This document shows, one piece after another, positions 62,241 through 64,000 of a stretch of DNA of 64,000 bases. Position 1 is the first letter of the stretch. The number at the start of each line of letters is the position of its first letter. Source of the stretch: Symbiodinium microadriaticum. Taxonomy: Eukaryota > Sar > Dinophyceae > Suessiales > Symbiodiniaceae. The position numbers were made by a program, and so were the translations under genes. The notes under the pieces are model-generated. The model worked only from the letters and a program-made list of their open reading frames with translations. It made no database searches and was not told where the DNA came from. The stretch spans positions 80,492 to 144,491 of the forward strand of contig LSRX01001164.1 of the NCBI GenBank assembly GCA_001939145.1, read 5' to 3'.

Positions 62241-62373
62241 AAATTAGGGTTTTAGGCTGTTGGGTTTAACGCTGAACCCGAAAGCCCTNGTTTGGGGTGG
62301 GGGGGGGTGCTGTAAACCCTGAATGCCGAAGCCTAAACCCGAAACCTAAACCCCAAACCGGAAGTCTTGAAGA

Positions 62374-62421
62374 GGCCTTCACGAAGAGGATCGCCCGACG
62401 CCCGAAGATCCCTATGGAATC
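62374..62421 (+). CDS. NAD-dependent epimerase/dehydratase, exon iv
   Basis: The plus strand reads LHEEDRPTPEDPYGI, followed by a GTGGCC donor. In this family E-x(4)-P-x-x-PYG-x-x-K contains the catalytic Tyr (PYG) with its Lys four residues later; the Lys would be on the next exon, which I did not find in the remaining 1.6 kb. The 5' border is approximate. Confidence 0.62.
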
Positions 62422-62479
62422 GTGGCCTGGTGCAAATGGCTCTGCGAACCGCCAGTAGTCCCGTGTACTGTTTCTGTTG

Positions 62480-62541
62480 CTGCTGTTGCCGCTGTAGGTG
62501 TTGGTGTTGTGCTGGTGTTGGTGTTGATTTCGTTGCTGCTG

Positions 62542-62573
<32 letters not shown>

Positions 62574-62622
62574 GGTGGTGGTGGTGGTGTGTGGTGGTGG
62601 TGGTGGTGGTGGTGGTGGTGGG
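62480..62622. repeat. (GTT)n/(GGT)n microsatellite
   Basis: GTT/GCT triplets passing into nearly pure GGT. Confidence 0.88.
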
Positions 62623-63183
62623 GTCTGCTTAGATCGGTTCAGAGGGCTCTTATTAAGTAGGCTATATTTTCTGTGGAATAAGAACCATGGGGGTTATTCC
62701 CCATACAGTGTGCTAACACTATGGGAGTAAGTAAGAGAAGCGATGCTGTTCCCGCGCGGCGAGCCGGGAAAGGGAGCTCCCCGCGAAGCTGGTGCGGTCC
62801 CTGTGTTTTCCCTGGCCGAACAAATTCAGGCCCGCACGTGACAGGGGTCGTGACTTTCTGGTCTTAGTGGCATGCTTTTGGTTTAGTTTGATTCGCTGTT
62901 TGGGGATCTCCAGTGGCATAGTCCTACTTGTAGCTCGATGCTACTAGACTATACAGCCTACTTAGTCTGCTTCCTGAGTGATGCTTTCAGTAGTGTAGAA
63001 GATATTTGAGAGGAAGATCCCTGTACAGTCCATAAACAATGACCCTATGATATACCCCCGTCCCGGTCATCTAGAAGCTTGAGCAATGATCCCCAGTAGT
63101 CTACATTTTCCGTATAGGGTTCCGCAATACATCTAGTATATACCCCCAGGTCTGAGCCTTACCTGATAATTAAGGCCCCTATA

Positions 63184-63248
63184 TCTATCTATCTATCTAT
63201 CTATCTAACTATCTATCGATCTATCTATCTATCTATCTATCTATCTAT

Positions 63249-63281
<33 letters not shown>

Positions 63282-63350
63282 ATATGTATAGACACAGATA
63301 CAGATATAGATATACAATATATATGTGTATATGTATATATATATAGTATA
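63184..63350. repeat. (TATC)n and TA-rich microsatellite
   Basis: About 25 TATC units, then ATAGATAC and TATATATG words to 63350. Confidence 0.9.
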
Positions 63351-63449
63351 ATATCTGATCGCACCTCCAGCATCTCAGGCAAAATATGCGTTTGAGCTGG
63401 ATCTACACGCGGCGCGCGAACTCTTCGGCATAGACTTTGTGATTTTTCG

Positions 63450-63590
63450 ACCACACAATGCCACCTGCCGTGACAGAGTTTGGGGTTTAGGGTTGGCTCA
63501 GCAGGAGTTTATATACTTGAAGACCACACAATGACACCTGCCGGAGAGAGAGTTTGGGGTTTAGGGTTGGCTCAGGAGTTTACTTTAAGA
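63450..63590. repeat. 70-bp tandem duplication containing TTTAGGG
   Basis: GACCACACAATGCCACCTGC then GAGTTTGGGGTTTAGGGTTG, repeated once with small differences from about 63520. Confidence 0.8.
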
Positions 63591-63875
63591 CTGAGCCGCC
63601 GCAGTAAGGAGGTTGTAAGTACAGCTACGGGTAACCCAAGTTTTGGTGGCCCGACTACTCTTGGTCGGAGTGATTGGCAAAAGAATTGCTTCGGGATTCC
63701 TAACATCGGAAAATCAACAGGGTTGGGGGATGGTTGTGCTGATGGCAAAGCTCTGGGTTTTGGTCTTGCGAAATCCATTCCGTAGGTAAATTACGGTAAT
63801 TGACTCCAAACGCACCTCTCTTGAAATCAGCCCGTTACTCCATTTTACATCCATCCCATGTTCAAACGTCGTTAA

Positions 63876-63968
63876 CCTACCAAAACCTTCTTTTTGTAGG
63901 TTCTTAGTATAAAATCCTAATATAGATTTTATAGGAACCCTTTACAAAAAAAGGTAGGTTTTGGTAGG
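63876..63968. repeat. Palindromic element, family G
   Basis: CCTACCAAAACCTTCTTTTT at the left, mirrored by AAAAGGTAGGTTTTGGTAGG at the right. 93 bp. A diverged relative is at 43208-43290. Confidence 0.85.
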
Positions 63969-64000
63969 CCCGAGATTTTTATGACAAGAACCTACAATAA

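Larger units (their letters stand above)
62422..64000. other. No exon recognised; microsatellites and palindrome
   Basis: (GTT)n/(GGT)n tract at 62480-62620, a (TATC)n tract at 63184-63282 passing to TATA-rich sequence, a 70-bp tandem duplication (63450-63590) and a family G palindrome (63876-63968). Open frames near 62720-62920 and 63480-63785 are not convincing. Confidence 0.45.

Overview
The window looks like nuclear DNA from a dinoflagellate or a close alveolate relative. The evidence is: short exons separated by introns with both GT-AG and GC-AG borders; a BspA-type leucine-rich-repeat (DUF285) membrane protein; an MACPF-like gene; an OTU/endonuclease/reverse-transcriptase retroelement with no poly(A) tail; and thousands of bases of degenerate TTTAGGG (CCCTAAA) motif scattered on both strands. 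TTTAGGG is the telomere motif of dinoflagellates, but also of plants, chromerids and some other algae, so the assignment is an inference from the combination. There are no bacterial-style operons, rRNA or tRNA genes or CRISPR arrays. One 973-base N gap (41588-42560) and three single Ns (26285, 33162, 62289) are present.

Layout. 0.8-5.2 kb: exons of an MACPF-like gene (minus strand) separated by triplet microsatellites and TTTAGGG motif. 7.4-11 kb: an unidentified multi-exon minus-strand gene with clean splice borders. 13.6-24.4 kb: a minus-strand BspA-LRR gene (signal peptide, about 18 repeats, Cys-rich region, transmembrane helix, cytoplasmic domain), now broken by a stop codon, frameshifts and a 6,525-bp retroelement (16205-22729) inserted with a perfect 16-bp target-site duplication. 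24.4-53 kb: mostly TTTAGGG-motif DNA, palindromic elements, microsatellites and isolated exon fragments on both strands. 53.3-56.5 kb: a TTTAGGG-poor island with a probable multi-exon gene, bracketed by oppositely oriented GGGGTCAGATTGGG arrays. 57.4-62.4 kb: plus-strand exons, four of which match an NAD-dependent sugar epimerase/dehydratase. Their introns are full of TTTAGGG motif and palindromic elements.

The most unusual signal is the filler between exons. (1) At least ten TTTAGGG/CCCTAAA blocks are flanked by direct repeats of 7-33 bp, as if each was inserted with a target-site duplication; several of these duplications fall in apparent coding sequence. (2) At least eight families of about 90-115 bp, hairpin-forming (MITE-like) elements recur through the window, several lie in the epimerase introns or abut exons, and some contain a TTTAGGG block flanked by a duplicated piece of the element's own arm. 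Together these look like an intron-building, introner-like repeat system. (3) The retroelement is a single reading frame from its first to its last base, broken only by one TGA between the OTU half and the endonuclease-RT half.
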